Below, piece after piece: positions 24,601-36,071 of a stretch of 64,000 nt of DNA. The stretch's first letter is position 1. Each line of letters starts with the position of its first letter. Source of the DNA: Adineta ricciae (lineage: Eukaryota > Rotifera > Eurotatoria > Adinetida > Adinetidae). Made by a program: the position numbers and the translations under genes. Where the stretch lies: contig CAJNOJ010000074.1 in NCBI GenBank assembly GCA_905250025.1, positions 1-64,000 on the forward strand. The letters run 5' to 3'. The notes beneath the pieces are model-generated. The model worked only from the letters and a program-made list of their open reading frames with translations, did no database searches and was not told the origin of the DNA.

Positions 24601-25511
24601 ATCAAACTTCGTGCATACAACGACAGTGGAGAGTCAGAAGATTCGAATGTAGTTATCGCCAGATTTCGTCGACAGCAACCAGTAACACCACGATCCGAAT
24701 CAGAAATGTCTAATATTCAAACACACCACCGTACTCAATCAGATCATATGATAAATGAAATTCCATCAGTGCCAATTCGGCAGACGCACTCGCAAGAAAA
24801 TCTAATTCGAGTGCCCAGTGAACGAATGGCATCGTCTCTTACAAATTCCGAACAACAACAACAAGCGCATGATATCCAATCGATGTTATCTGGCGGATTT
24901 CCTTTACCCATGCAGCAGCAACGAACGGATCAAAAATCGGTAATCGAAAATAAATTTCTCATTCTTATTTCTTCAATGTTTTCGTTGGCTTTTCAGAATA
25001 CGTCAAGTCCTTCATATTCTCATCATACAAGTTCTAATGAAAATGTACCTTCTCACCGGCTTCCAGTATCTTCTACGTCAAGTCCAAGTCAGAGCGAAAT
25101 TATCACGACGAATGAGTCAGGCAGTAAAGCTCTATCTTTCAATGATTCGTCAGCAACAAAGCGAAGTCCGATACGAACAGGGATAATGTCTCGTCTTGTC
25201 AAAAGTCCTCACAAAATTAAACGAAATAACGTTCTCTTGAACGCTCTGCCAATCAACCTATCACCTAGTCCAAAAGAAACTTCCGATACCGCAAAACTCG
25301 AAGTAATTGTCTACAGAGTTTTCTTTTCGCGTTTCAATTTATTATTATTTAGGTAAAATCAGTTGATCGATCTACAACCTTTCAACCAGAATCCAATAGC
25401 AACACTGATCACGGTCATATTCTACTTCAACAACTTCCTTTAATATCAATCGATACATCCAAATCAATGACTATTCCTTCTTCAACATCATCTCCTTTAA
25501 TTCCATTCTAA
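21698..25511 (+). CDS. CEP97: CEP97-like centriolar LRR protein with a C-terminal FN3 domain
   Basis: A multi-exon gene with introns of about 45-65 bp. LRRs of the SDS22 type run through [49 protein letters not shown] and [16 protein letters not shown]. An LRR cap follows ([19 protein letters not shown]), then [19 protein letters not shown], which is diagnostic of CEP97. That protein works with CP110 to cap centrioles and limit cilium formation. A long low-complexity middle leads to a coiled coil around [19 protein letters not shown]. After it comes a fibronectin-III-like domain ([20 protein letters not shown] to [16 protein letters not shown]). The gene ends in a Ser/Thr-rich tail with stop at 25509-25511. 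The FN3 domain is not part of vertebrate CEP97 as I know it. Start chosen at MQIAQHH; TTTTTTCAG just upstream leaves the 5' end open. Confidence 0.8.
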
Positions 25512-25686
25512 ATCTTGATGGGCATGAAAATTTTTCCTTCGTTTTTTTGTTGTTGTACATACTTTGGTGTCATGATTTTTCATGGATTTTTCTGTCAGAT
25601 ATTTGATAAAAACTGCCTGTATGGATCTGTTCGCGTTTCCATTATCAATTCTTGAATAAAATTTTCTCTCACTTAAAACATCCAAG

Positions 25687-28600
25687 ATGTCGCACGCAGT
25701 ACAAACACTAGATTTACTAAAGAAAATACGATTGGATTCGAAAAATGGGTAAAAAAAAGTGAGGGACGATAGACAGTCAAGTTAGTTTCGTTTCTCATTT
25801 GTATTCAATCAATCATGAAACAAAATACATCATCGTCGACAAGTTTCGATCGACCAAAAATCCTACTATTCAGATTTCTTGCTCATCAGTAGGAATTTTC
25901 TTTTCCATTCCATTGAACTGCTGTTTTTGAATAGAATTCATCCATTTGCATATGCTGTTAATACTTTTCTACAGCCAGCTCTTGAAGATTGTCGAACTTT
26001 AATAAATAACAGCCCAGAAGATACATTTAACATCTTATTGTCACTTACACAGACTTTCATCCGTTTCGCGCCTGATTCTGAACTGATCTACGATGACATT
26101 CAGCAGTTTGCCAGTAACTTTATCTCAGATCGCGCGATTCCTTTCGATGAGCAATGTTCTTGTTGTTTTTGCTAGAAAATCTCAAGGATTCTATTGATGA
26201 TTGCTTAACTTCCATCGATCCAGATACCATTCGACAATCATCACAAACACTTGAGTCAATCCATCGAAGTCTCTTGGCAATTATTCAACAACAAAGTAAA
26301 CATCTTGCCGTGAGACGCTTCTATTAGGACATCATTCTTTTCGTTTCGGCAGATAATGACAATACAAGTTATACAAATATGTATAAAAACATGTCAGGTA
26401 ATTGAAAAGTGTAGGTAATCACGTTTGCCATTCATTCTTTATTTTAGCAGTATTAACTAATCTTCAGAAGATCAATTCTCTACCAGTTGAAGTGCACGCC
26501 TTGTCATCAAATGGTGATCTTGATGTAACAATACCCATTGAAAAGGTAGACAAACAAGACATCATCCCGAACATTTATGGGCATTTAGGTAGTATACTTC
26601 TACGTGTGCCACAAAACTAATCGCTGTTCTTGTTTGTATTAGATTCGCGAAAGCTTAATGGTCATACCAATGGATATCATGGTACCATTTCGAAAGAAGC
26701 AGCAACCAGTTTCAACCTTCCACCACCGTCTTCTATAACAGAATCTCAATCAATACCAAATCCCATCGTTCCATTAACGGCAACGTCAATTACAACAAAA
26801 CTTATGAATCAAATGAAGAATTTAACAGTTACTTCTGCATCACTACCAACGGATACAAATGTAACGCCATCAATGGCACCTCGATCGGTGTCTACTATAT
26901 CCTTTTCGGATGAGTACGAAATAACAGAAAAGATTGTTCAGTCTGTGAAAAAACCAGCATCAGCAGTCGCGGCTTTTCCACCACATCTATTTTCGACCGT
27001 AAGAACAGAGAATATCGATCCAAACACAGTCATATCGCAAAATGGATGTTCGCCGCCATCAAAGACAAATGTAATTAACCAAGATGACAATTATTTCTGC
27101 CACGAACGCAATCTAGCAACACCGACGTCATTGTGCGAAGACTCCATTCAATTTGGTAATACACCTAAATTATATGGCATGTCATCAATGCCTACGATGT
27201 AAACATAATAGCTAAAATAACTATCGATTTGTCTACAAAATATCACTTTTGTAGGGATAATGATAACTGGAATCTGGAAAAGGGACGAGAATACTATCTG
27301 GACCCATATTTTACCGACCGAGATACAGCCGACGCATGGTAAATTTTGAGCATTCTAAAAACGCATATATGTATATAGCGTGTCATTTCATTCGTAAACT
27401 AGTTGGCATCCAATTAAATACAACCTCTCTACCATTCCGGAACAATCACATCTAAATCATACAACAGCTATTGTTAATTCACATGTAACTGATGAATTCA
27501 TCCAAGAATACGGAACGAAACCAAGTAATTGTATTTCAAATAACTGCACTTTTCCTCAGTCTTGATTTTAGACCGACATATTTTACGAGGTGATCTATGT
27601 ATGACATATGGCACTCCACAAAGTGGTCCACAGACGACATGTTTGCCGATTGGTGTCGGTCTTTCGTACGATGAATTAACATTACTTTCATGTGATGTCC
27701 ACCGCAGTTCGCAGAGTGTTCGTTTATTTGATGTTCAAACTGGTCAATTAAAACATACGATTTCAAGCAATCAGGTATGGTTCATTCGTTTTCATTATTT
27801 AGAATGTATTTCGCGACTTTGTTTTAATGTCAGCAAATGAAGTTACATCGTCCAAGTGCTGTGATGAGCAATGCACGTGACAATATCTTAATTGTCGAAC
27901 GAGAACATATTTATGTGACAGAACCTGATGGCCGTTTGATACAAACTATCAGTCATCCTTCGATCAAACAACTATATGGTTTGTACTTGTTTTCTACAAC
28001 AAAGTCAACTATGTCCCTTCTAACTAGGTATTGCTTTGTTTCGTGATCGTTATTTGTTAACCATCGAATCCAAAGCAACGGATAATAAAACTGCTGAAAA
28101 TAGTCGATTGCTACTATTCGATCCAGACAGTCGCCAGCTTGTATTTGAACAACGCATTGTTATCAATAAAGAGTCCGAAGAAATTTTGAAACAACAAAAT
28201 ATCAGTCATATTCAAGGCAAAATTCTACCAGATACAACTAGTAAACCGCGCTTTCTGGCTGTGCACAATGATAATATATACATAGCTGATCTTGGTAAGA
28301 ATATTTGACGTGACTAGAATAGGAGGGAATTAGATGTTTCCGTTAGGTCGTAGTTTAATCTATGGTACAACTATTCGTAATCAATTTGAATTTTGCTGCA
28401 CCACAGTATTTGGCGGTCAAGGACGGGGAAATGGTCAACTGATAGATCCGTCGGGTTTATTTGTTGATTCCGGTGGAAATATTATTAGTGCTGATAGTAA
28501 AAATGATCGAATACAGGTAAAAACTATCGATCGCAAGAGTATCGTTCCATTTTGTCTTTTAGGTATTTTCACCGAAAGGTGAATATAAAACTACGTTGAA

Positions 28601-28715
28601 GTTGAATGAACATATTAAACGTCCATCGGGCATTTGTACAAATCGTGCTGGTACGCAATTTTATGTTTCATGTTATCTAGCTGGATGCGTACGAGCATTT
28701 AATATTAATTATTAG
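25687..28715 (+). CDS. NHL-repeat protein
   Basis: The start MSHAVQTLDLLKKIRL is followed by a 186-bp intron (25749-25934) that rejoins in phase as NGIHPFAYAVNTFLQP. The N-terminal third is helical, and the middle is Ser/Thr/Pro-rich and probably disordered. The C-terminal third is a beta-propeller with NHL features: VRLFDVQTGQLKHTISSNQ, NILIVEREHIYVTEPDGRLI and FGGQGRGNGQLIDPSGLFVD, and KNDRIQ|VFSPKGEY across an intron. It ends KRPSGICTNRAG to AFNINY. Such propellers bind RNA or protein, as in TRIM2/3/32 and Brat. No RING, B-box or transmembrane segment is visible, so it is not a complete TRIM-NHL ligase. The ortholog is not identified. Confidence 0.65.
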
Positions 28716-28882
28716 ATATGAATTATTTTTTTAAATACAACAGGAAAGAAACTTCAATGTAGTTATTTGTCAATATTAGGTTTATTTTTTCATCTAGTCT
28801 TTTTGTGATTATAAAGAGAATATCTGTGTTAGTGTTTTTCTTTTGTCTTTTGTCTTTTGATTGAACAAGAATGAAAGAAGAT

Positions 28883-29221
28883 TTAGAAATGATTTAGTAT
28901 GGGAACAAGTCCATAGTGTTCAATATATACATATGTGCCAAGACCTTGTTGTAAAACGTCGTGTAAACGTTCCTTGTTAAAAGTTGACATCGCATCGCCT
29001 AGCATGGATGATGTTGAAACTGATGAGGATGGTGGTGGGACCATGTTGAAGTTGCCTGGAATTGCCGACGGACGAACATTTGATGAAGAATGGAGAGCTG
29101 TTGAAGGTGGAGGAGCTAGATTCAAGACGTGAGAATCATTGATTGGCATTCGTATGCGTTGAGATTCACTTTCACGTATGAATGGTTTATTACGTGGAAT
29201 AGCTTCATTATTCAAAGACAT
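28883..29221 (-). CDS. small unidentified protein, 112 aa
   Basis: Open frame from ATG at 29221 (MSLNNEAIPRNKPFI) to a stop at 28883. The sequence upstream reads TTATCGTTTTTAG, an acceptor, so a 5' UTR intron or upstream coding exon is likely. The middle is Pro/Ser-rich (LAPPPSTALHSSS, MVPPPSSSVSTSS). The end reads LGTYVYIEHYGLVPILNHF, a hydrophobic C-terminal motif that vaguely recalls the SOSS complex subunit C end; I do not rely on that. Coding bias and the defined end support a real gene. It is convergent with the NHL-repeat gene. Confidence 0.45.
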   Translation of the reverse strand: MSLNNEAIPRNKPFIRESESQRIRMPINDSHVLNLAPPPSTALHSSSNVRPSAIPGNFNMVPPPSSSVSTSSMLGDAMSTFNKERLHDVLQQGLGTYVYIEHYGLVPILNHF

Positions 29222-29383
29222 ATCTAAAAACGATAATAAACGAAGTTTTCGGTATTCACTTTCTCCGATTGTTGAGCGCGTAATCACATTGCTGTTATGA
29301 ATATAGTTTTTCTCTATATTTTAATAGGAAAAAAAACTTTCCGTCACTTATGTACAAACAATGAAAATACATCTATGTGTTTA

Positions 29384-29995
29384 TTATTCAATATAAACTG
29401 AACCATCTTCTGGTGTTAGATAACCACAAGCAATAAGTACCGAATCGATCAATGTCCAAATACCAAGACCACCAAAGGAAAATATCTTTCCAAACGCTTC
29501 TTTAATATGTCCCAAATAGAATCGATCGAAACCAAGACCGCCGACAAAAATACTTAATAATAAGGCATTCCATTTCTTGTACCCACTCGTCCAATTACAT
29601 TCGATGTTACGATAGAACGTTCGTGAACCTAAGCAAAGTTGGGTATTATCAGCAATGGTACAATTGGATTTGTAACGATTGGAATTTTGATGATGACGAC
29701 AAGCGACATTGTGTGTACAAGCTAAATCATCCAATGGTACTTGATAACAATATCGACATATGTACGAACGTTGGAACCATGAAACAGGCTTCTGGTTCGC
29801 GTTCAAACATGAACCGTTCAACGTTCGACATGAACTTGAAAGCTCTTCACCGTATACACAGTCTGTCGTTATTGAACAATCGAGAAGTTCAACGGGAACT
29901 TGATCACATGGAATAAGACTAAGAAAACGATCATGACCAATAATTACGCTGCATAATTGAAGAAAAAATAGGAGAATAAAATTGATATTGATCAT
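29384..29995 (-). CDS. TM2D3: TM2 domain-containing protein 3 (almondex family)
   Basis: A single-exon gene of 203 residues. It begins with a signal peptide (MININFILLFFLQLCSVIIG) and a Cys-rich extracellular region with paired cysteines (SLIPCDQVP, TTDCVYGEE, ICRYCYQVP, TIADNTQLCLG). The conserved NIECNWTSGYKKWNAL precedes the TM2 domain, which has two membrane segments joined by the DRF motif (GGLGFDRFYLGH, then FSFGGLGIWTLIDSVLIACG). It ends PEDGSVYIE, as in TM2D3. The fly ortholog almondex acts in Notch signalling at the cell surface. Length is typical and all hallmark residues are present. Confidence 0.92.
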   Translation of the reverse strand: MININFILLFFLQLCSVIIGHDRFLSLIPCDQVPVELLDCSITTDCVYGEELSSSCRTLNGSCLNANQKPVSWFQRSYICRYCYQVPLDDLACTHNVACRHHQNSNRYKSNCTIADNTQLCLGSRTFYRNIECNWTSGYKKWNALLLSIFVGGLGFDRFYLGHIKEAFGKIFSFGGLGIWTLIDSVLIACGYLTPEDGSVYIE

Positions 29996-30308
29996 TAGTT
30001 CATTGTCTATGAGAAAACCAAGAGAAACAATAAACAGATGAAGGATGACAGATGTACATCCATTTCCTTACTCATTCACTGGCTGGCATGAAACTGAGTC
30101 ATTCATTGGTTTAGCAGACAGCCAATCCAAAATGATCCTAACATATATCGTTTTTCTCTTTCTCGTCTCGTTTATACATTGCGTTACCATCTAGGTACAA
30201 ATCCCCCTCGTCGATTGCTTACTATATATAACCCCTTGTATTTACCTATTTTTTCACTGCTTTAAAGTTTATCTATCTTTAAGATTTTTACATAACTTGT
30301 AACAAACT
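29996..30308. other. divergent promoter region between TM2D3 and MDH1
   Basis: About 310 bp separating two divergently transcribed genes. TATATATAA occurs at 30223-30231. No coding sequence seen. Confidence 0.4.
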
Positions 30309-31658
30309 ATGTCTTCATCAGTAAGAAAGCGAAACGAACATTTGCGAATTTTTGTATCTGCATCTAAATAAATAGAGCACCAAAGAACCCATTCGTATTG
30401 TCATCACTGGAGCTGCTGGTCAAATTGCTTATTCATTGATTCATCAAATTTGTAACGGTGATGTTTTCGGCAAAGACCAAGTGAGTACACCTTTCTCTTC
30501 CTAAATCGATCATTTTTGAAAGTAAATAATTCTTCTTTTTTCAGCCTGTTATTCTTCACTTACTTGATATTACACCAATGATGGGCGTACTTCAAGGTGT
30601 AGTTATGGAGATCGAAGATACAAGTTTACCTTTAGTTAAAGGTAAGATCAGATTATCGAATAAACTTATCGAACTATTCTCATTTAGGCGCAATACCGAC
30701 TGACAGCGAAGAAACCGCTTTCAAGGATGTTGATGTTGCTTTGTTTGTCGGAGCTATGCCACGTAAAGAAGGCATGGAACGTAAAGATTTACTCAATGCC
30801 AATGTAAAAATCTTCAAATCACAGGGAACTGCACTTGATAAATTCGCCAAGAAATCCGTCAAGGTAATAGACACATTCCGCCATTCGCTTCGCTACGTAT
30901 ATATTTCCATTAGGTTCTCGTCGTTGGTAATCCAGCCAATACCAACTGCTACATTCTTGCTCATTATGCTCCATCGATTCCAAGAGAAAACTTCAGTTGT
31001 TTAACACGTTTAGATCACAATCGTGCTAAAGCTCAAATCGCCAACCGTTTGAAAGTTTCACCTGAAAATGTTAAGAATGTTATCATCTGGGGCAATCATT
31101 CATCAACACAATTTCCTGATGTTCGTTCAGCTACCGTCAACGTTAATGGCAAAGATACACCAGTTTATGATGCTATCAAAGATGACAACTGGCTTAAGAA
31201 CGATTTCATCTCAGTAAGCCTGAAAACAAACTTGGAACTATTCATATCATATCGTATCTTTTCTTTAGACTGTACAAAAACGTGGTGCTGCTGTTATTGC
31301 TGCACGTAAGCTTTCAAGTGCCATGTCAGCAGCTAAAGCCATTTGCGATCACATGCGTGATTGGTGGAACGGAACAAAAGATGTAAGTTAAAACTTCAAT
31401 TTGTCAATATGTTCTTTTCTTCTAAACAAAAACAATTCGTTTTAGAACGAATGGGTTTCAATGGGTGTAATCAGTGATGGCTCATACGACATTGAAAAGG
31501 GCTTGGTCTTCAGCTATCCAATTCAAATCAAAGATGGCAAAATTTCAATTGTTCAAGGATTGAAAATCGACGACTGGTCACGTGAGATGATTGAGAAAAC
31601 ACAAAAGGAATTGGTCGAAGAGAAAAACGATGCTGTCAAAGCAACAACCTCCGATTAA
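30309..31658 (+). CDS. MDH1: malate dehydrogenase, cytosolic
   Basis: Eight exons, starting with a 12-nt coding exon (MSSS, 30309-30320) spliced over a 55-bp intron to [18 protein letters not shown]. The nucleotide-binding GAAGQIA motif is followed by [20 protein letters not shown] and the active-site loop [15 protein letters not shown]. Then come [12 protein letters not shown] and the catalytic region [14 protein letters not shown] with [13 protein letters not shown], which holds the catalytic His. The C-terminal part is [20 protein letters not shown]. It interconverts malate and oxaloacetate with NAD in the cytosol, serving the malate-aspartate shuttle. There is no mitochondrial presequence. 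All catalytic residues appear intact. Confidence 0.95.
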
Positions 31659-32038
31659 ATCATTAATCAATATACATGACCTTATTTTAGCCGATCCTTT
31701 TTTGCTTCACTCCCGGTTTTCAACATACATAGTCAGTGATTTGTAGTAGTATGATTTTTCATTTTACTGCCGCCTTTTCGTTCGATAATAAACAACAGAA
31801 TTAGTTATGCTTAGCATTATGATTCAGTAACGATGAAAATTTTCTCGAAGAATATTGACACAATTTTGATTTTATTCAACCAAAGACAATATTCGTATGT
31901 TTAATTTGTCACAAGTTAACATGACCGTTTCGAGCCTATCGATCATCTATAGAAAGCTTGTTTCTCTCGAACTAGATTGTTTTATTTCAATTCAATTATC
32001 GAACACAGACAATATTTACATTGGAGTCGATATAAAAC
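31659..32038. other. intergenic, MDH1 3' flank
   Basis: No gene seen. AATAAAC near 31787 could serve as a polyadenylation signal for MDH1. Confidence 0.4.
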
Positions 32039-32440
32039 TTATTTTCCGCTAATTATCAGATTAGCACAGATACATAATAAAATAATAATAGCGGTATTGA
32101 AAAATAGCATATTTCGAAAACGTGGTTCTAGTTCACCTGATCGGTACCAAAATGCCTGACAAAAAAAGCGATAGTTATATCAAATTGGGACTTGCTCGAA
32201 TAACTTACTAGACATAAATGCGAGCCAAGTAGAAGTATAAGACAGATATTCAGAAAAATATGAGTCCCACTGATGTGTTTGAAAAGAAACATGCCAACAA
32301 AGGTTGCCTAGAAAGAATTTCAAAAGACATTCGCTAATTGAGAAAAGATGAATTACTAGAACGAAGACAGTTGTAACTGCTGTGATGATCATGAATGATA
32401 TTCGGTCCTGAAAAGTACAAAGAGAGAATTTGCGGTTCAT
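32039..32440 (-). CDS. possible small multi-pass membrane protein, structure uncertain
   Basis: A minus-strand frame from ATG at 32440 contains a clear membrane segment (FMIITAVTTVFVLVIHLFSI) and a loop GNLCWHVSFQTHQWDS. A donor follows at TCTA|GTAAG. Beyond an acceptor (TTTTTGTCAG) a second hydrophobic stretch appears (FFNTAIIILLCICANLIIS, stop at 32039). The simple splice gives a different frame and an early stop, so either the junction is misplaced or the gene is broken. The pattern recalls tetraspan proteins of the claudin/LHFPL type, but nothing diagnostic is seen. Confidence 0.25.
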
Positions 32441-33097
32441 AGTAAGAATGTTTCATGTTTTTTTACTCGAGATCTGGTTTCACCAAAAAGTGGTCGATCG
32501 ACGAGATCTGCATACGGTGAGTTCGATGCCATTTGGCTTGAAAAAAAATCGCGCTAATTGTTCAACAGACACTTCGTATGACAATATAATGATTTTTTGT
32601 TTTTCTTCATCTTCATCGTCGATGAATCATTTTCCGTTATGCGTGATACGTAGGTTATTTTAGACCAATGGAACATTTTTGTTTCTTCGAAAAGTCAGTA
32701 TGACAAGGCTGTGCAGAGATTAACTTTTTGGAACCAGCAGGAAAATCAAATTTTTTCGTGCTTTATACGAAGATTCACACACTAATAATGCTTCGGAAAC
32801 GCCCGGTAGTTTAAATCACTGATTGTGAACATGCCAGATGATCAGAGTGTGTAATGAATATAATTGTTTTCATTTTCGAAAGATATACTCGTCTAACGTA
32901 GCTGAAACTGAAGTGAACGAAAACTGTTCTGCGCATTATGATCGTGCAGGCAACGTGCTAGGGTGTTGTAAGTAAAAGCGTCCTCTACAGCATGTATGTT
33001 TCATTAGCCGTTGAATGTTCGTCGTCGAGACAACACCTATGCTCTCATTCTTTCTCTTTTCGCCTTTCCGTTTGGATCAAAGTCAAAAGATCCAGAT
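32441..33097. other. intergenic, divergent
   Basis: No supported gene. The final ~90 bases are open in frame with the next gene, so its start may be at 33011. Confidence 0.4.
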
Positions 33098-35937
33098 ATG
33101 TTTCAACCGACCCAAACTAGCAGTGATTTGCCACGCAATTATCTACAATTTCATGAGAATGCTTTCGTTTCTCCACTCAACCTCATCAATGTTACACATC
33201 CAGCTCCGTTCTCATTCGGTCGAGCTCCGCATCTTCTGCAGCAAACGATCCCTCGCAAGAACTATCCATCGACAACATCGCCACAACTGCAGTCAATTGA
33301 TGCGAATAAACTACACATGTATCAATTCTTAGCGCAGCGAAAACTGAAAGAAGATCGATGGAAAAAAGAATTGGATGAAAAAAATGCACAGAAACAAGCG
33401 TTTCAGCAGCGAAACGTTCGCTCTTCACAACCGCCAGTTCAACGGACACAAAAACCAGCAGCGCGTTCAGCATCAGCTCCGAAAAGACCAATACCCATTA
33501 AGAAATCGTACGCTAACGAATCGAATCGACAGCAGATTACACCAACACCGATTCATTTCACTCGTCCCGAAGATTCATTGAGACAAAATGAATTAAGTGA
33601 CGTGCACGATCAACTTCTATCACAATTACGCATTTTACATCATCCACCAGCGAGAGAAAATATCATCGATGAAACAGAACAAGAAAAACAACGTCGAATT
33701 CGGCTTAAACGCGAAAGAGTCAAACGGGATTCACGTGCAATTTATAATGCACACCAGGAACTCAAACAAATACTGCATGATATTCCTCAACCAGATGCGA
33801 ATCGAGTACGTATCACTGTAAAAATACGACGATGTTTAACTCTTCTGTTTTCATAGTCTCGCATTCATCACCGTCATCTCAATGCTTATAGAGCAATTCT
33901 CCTTGCTGTCGAGACACTTGCAAATGAAGCTCCGCTGAAACAGCAAGATGTACCGGTTCAACAACTTATGACTTCAATTCTCTCTGTTCTTGAGACACTA
34001 TCTCAGACGAACTACGCACTTGGTTTATCTCAATTACAAATTGACCCGTCTTATCTTCGTGTGCCATCATCTAAAACTGTACGCGCTCGACCTACAGCTG
34101 AAACTCGAACGGGGACACCAACAAATCATCTTCTACCCGCTATTTACACTGAATTGGTAAAAAAGAAGCAGCAGCAGCAGCAGCAGCAACGAAAGCCACG
34201 TGTAGTACCATCTGTCTTACGACCACGTAGTGCTGAGTCAGTACGATTACCTCGTACTGATGCAGCATCCATTACCCGTCCAACCATATCCATGCAACAT
34301 AAGACTAGAGCGCGCAGCCATTCACCATTACCATCGATAAGATCAGCTTCATCAATTGAAACACCGTTTCATTCACGTTTTACCGTCGATCATATTCTTG
34401 TAAAACTAGCTCCTCAACTTCTCGCAAACTATAATGGAGCTGAACTATCAAAACAAATTGAACGAGCACGAACATTAGTTCCCATGTTTTTAGTAGATAA
34501 TCGTTTAACTGACGATGAGATCACTGGGCGAGTATTACAAATGCTAATGCCCAGACTAGGTCAACAAATTCAGCCGTTACCATCGACAGCTAACATTGAA
34601 GTTTTTGAAACACCTGAAGAACGTGCTCGTCGAGTAAACATGGATGTGTATCAAGCGCAGATAACTACGTGGGAAGACGAAATGTCACAAATTCGACAAC
34701 GTCTTCAAAATTACAGAACAAATCGATTAGAAAGTGACACAAATTCGCGACAAACACGAACAGTCAAGTTTCAACTCGATTCGCCACCAGCAATATCATC
34801 ACCCCTAACAGAGAATGTTCATATTCATACACCATCATATGAACAGGCATTAGAGGATTTTATGATAAAATCCACCGAAGCCAAACAAGCATTTGAGCAG
34901 ACAACAGTACCATCATCATCATCACGAGGACAGATTCGATTGATCGGCCTAGACTCGGGAAAGATTCGACAAATCGAACGATATCGACGAGACTATCAAA
35001 GTTACTTACAAAGAACAGAATCTGCTAAGAACGAAGATTTCGATCCTTGTCGAATTATTAACAGGTAAGTGCAAGACATTCTATCCTTGAATATTAGATC
35101 AATTCAGATGCTAGATGAGAATCCATTTCATTTTCTAGATTGTCGGAATTTTTACTTGACGAAGCTCTGTTGACTGTCGTTCAAGAAGTTGAACTATTAA
35201 CTGTTGAATTAAGCCAAAAGCTAGTTGAAAATGAATTACTAGGACAGGAAATCTCACTAGCTGATGTTGAAAAAGGAGTCAAAGCACCCTCTCAATCACA
35301 TCATCGTCCAGTACAAAAGCCTACTCGAAAGCAGCCATCCATATCGCCTTCGCCTCCGCCCGAACAATATAATATGTCCAGTTTCGAAGAAGACTTGAAT
35401 ACTGAGAGTAAAGTATCTCGTTCAGACAATGAACGGAATATACCACGTCGAGAACCACCTATGGAAGGTACAGGTCGTTTCACAACAGCAGCATTTGAAC
35501 AAAGGAGACTGCCGAGAAATCGGTCATCGTCATCATCATCAGCTCGTACTCATTCACCGCCAGGTATTATTTTAAAACCCACCGTTGTTATCAACAAACC
35601 AAGTTCGATCTACGACGAAGTCGATCAAGTTTCCGATCATGATTTTGATTCATCAACGTCGTCTTCTGTATCAAAAAAACGTCAACAGCAACAACAGCAA
35701 CGCCCACGACGTCAGTCCAATGGAAATGATGATGAAGAAGACGACGAAGATCTCTTGTTGAGCACGAAAACAGGAGAGAAAATTTATTCGACAGATTTCG
35801 ATGAATCAAAGAGTAAAGCTCGCAGCGCAGGTAATAATTACGATGAGGAAGACGATGACATCGCCGATACAATCAAATCATCTGCTCGATCATTCAATGC
35901 AGCACAACTCAATTCATCGGATACAGATGACGATTAA
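33098..35937 (+). CDS. large coiled-coil protein, possibly moonraker/OFIP (KIAA0753)-like
   Basis: Three exons (33098-33807, 33857-35064, 35139-35937) give about 905 residues. The N-terminal half is basic and disordered (QRKLKEDRWKKELDEK; many Arg/Ser). A structured core reads HRHLNAYRAILLAVETLA to VLETLSQTNYALGLSQL. There is a polyglutamine run (about 34167-34187) and a helical VDHILVKLAPQLLANYNG region. The conserved-looking end of the fold is ERYRRDYQSYLQRTE, FDPCRIINRLSEFLLDEA and VVQEVELLTVELSQKL. The tail is acidic Ser/Asp-rich. The FDP...I..LS..LLDE pattern is reminiscent of moonraker-family centriolar satellite proteins. That call is from memory and uncertain; the gene itself is well supported. 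Confidence 0.55.
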
Positions 35938-36071
35938 TTATTTTCTGCAATTTTCATATTTGTGTGCTCTTTTCTGTTTTTTTTTGTATGTAGAATTAAA
36001 GATTTAATAAATTTCTTTCGTGAGAAATATTCATAGGCGCGATAAACTAGTTACACTTCACTCTTTTTTTA

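Noticed and set aside
28935..29132. Plus-strand 65-codon ORF
   Set aside because: Antisense to the better supported minus-strand small protein at 28883-29221.
29623..29916. Plus-strand 97-codon ORF
   Set aside because: Antisense shadow of TM2D3.
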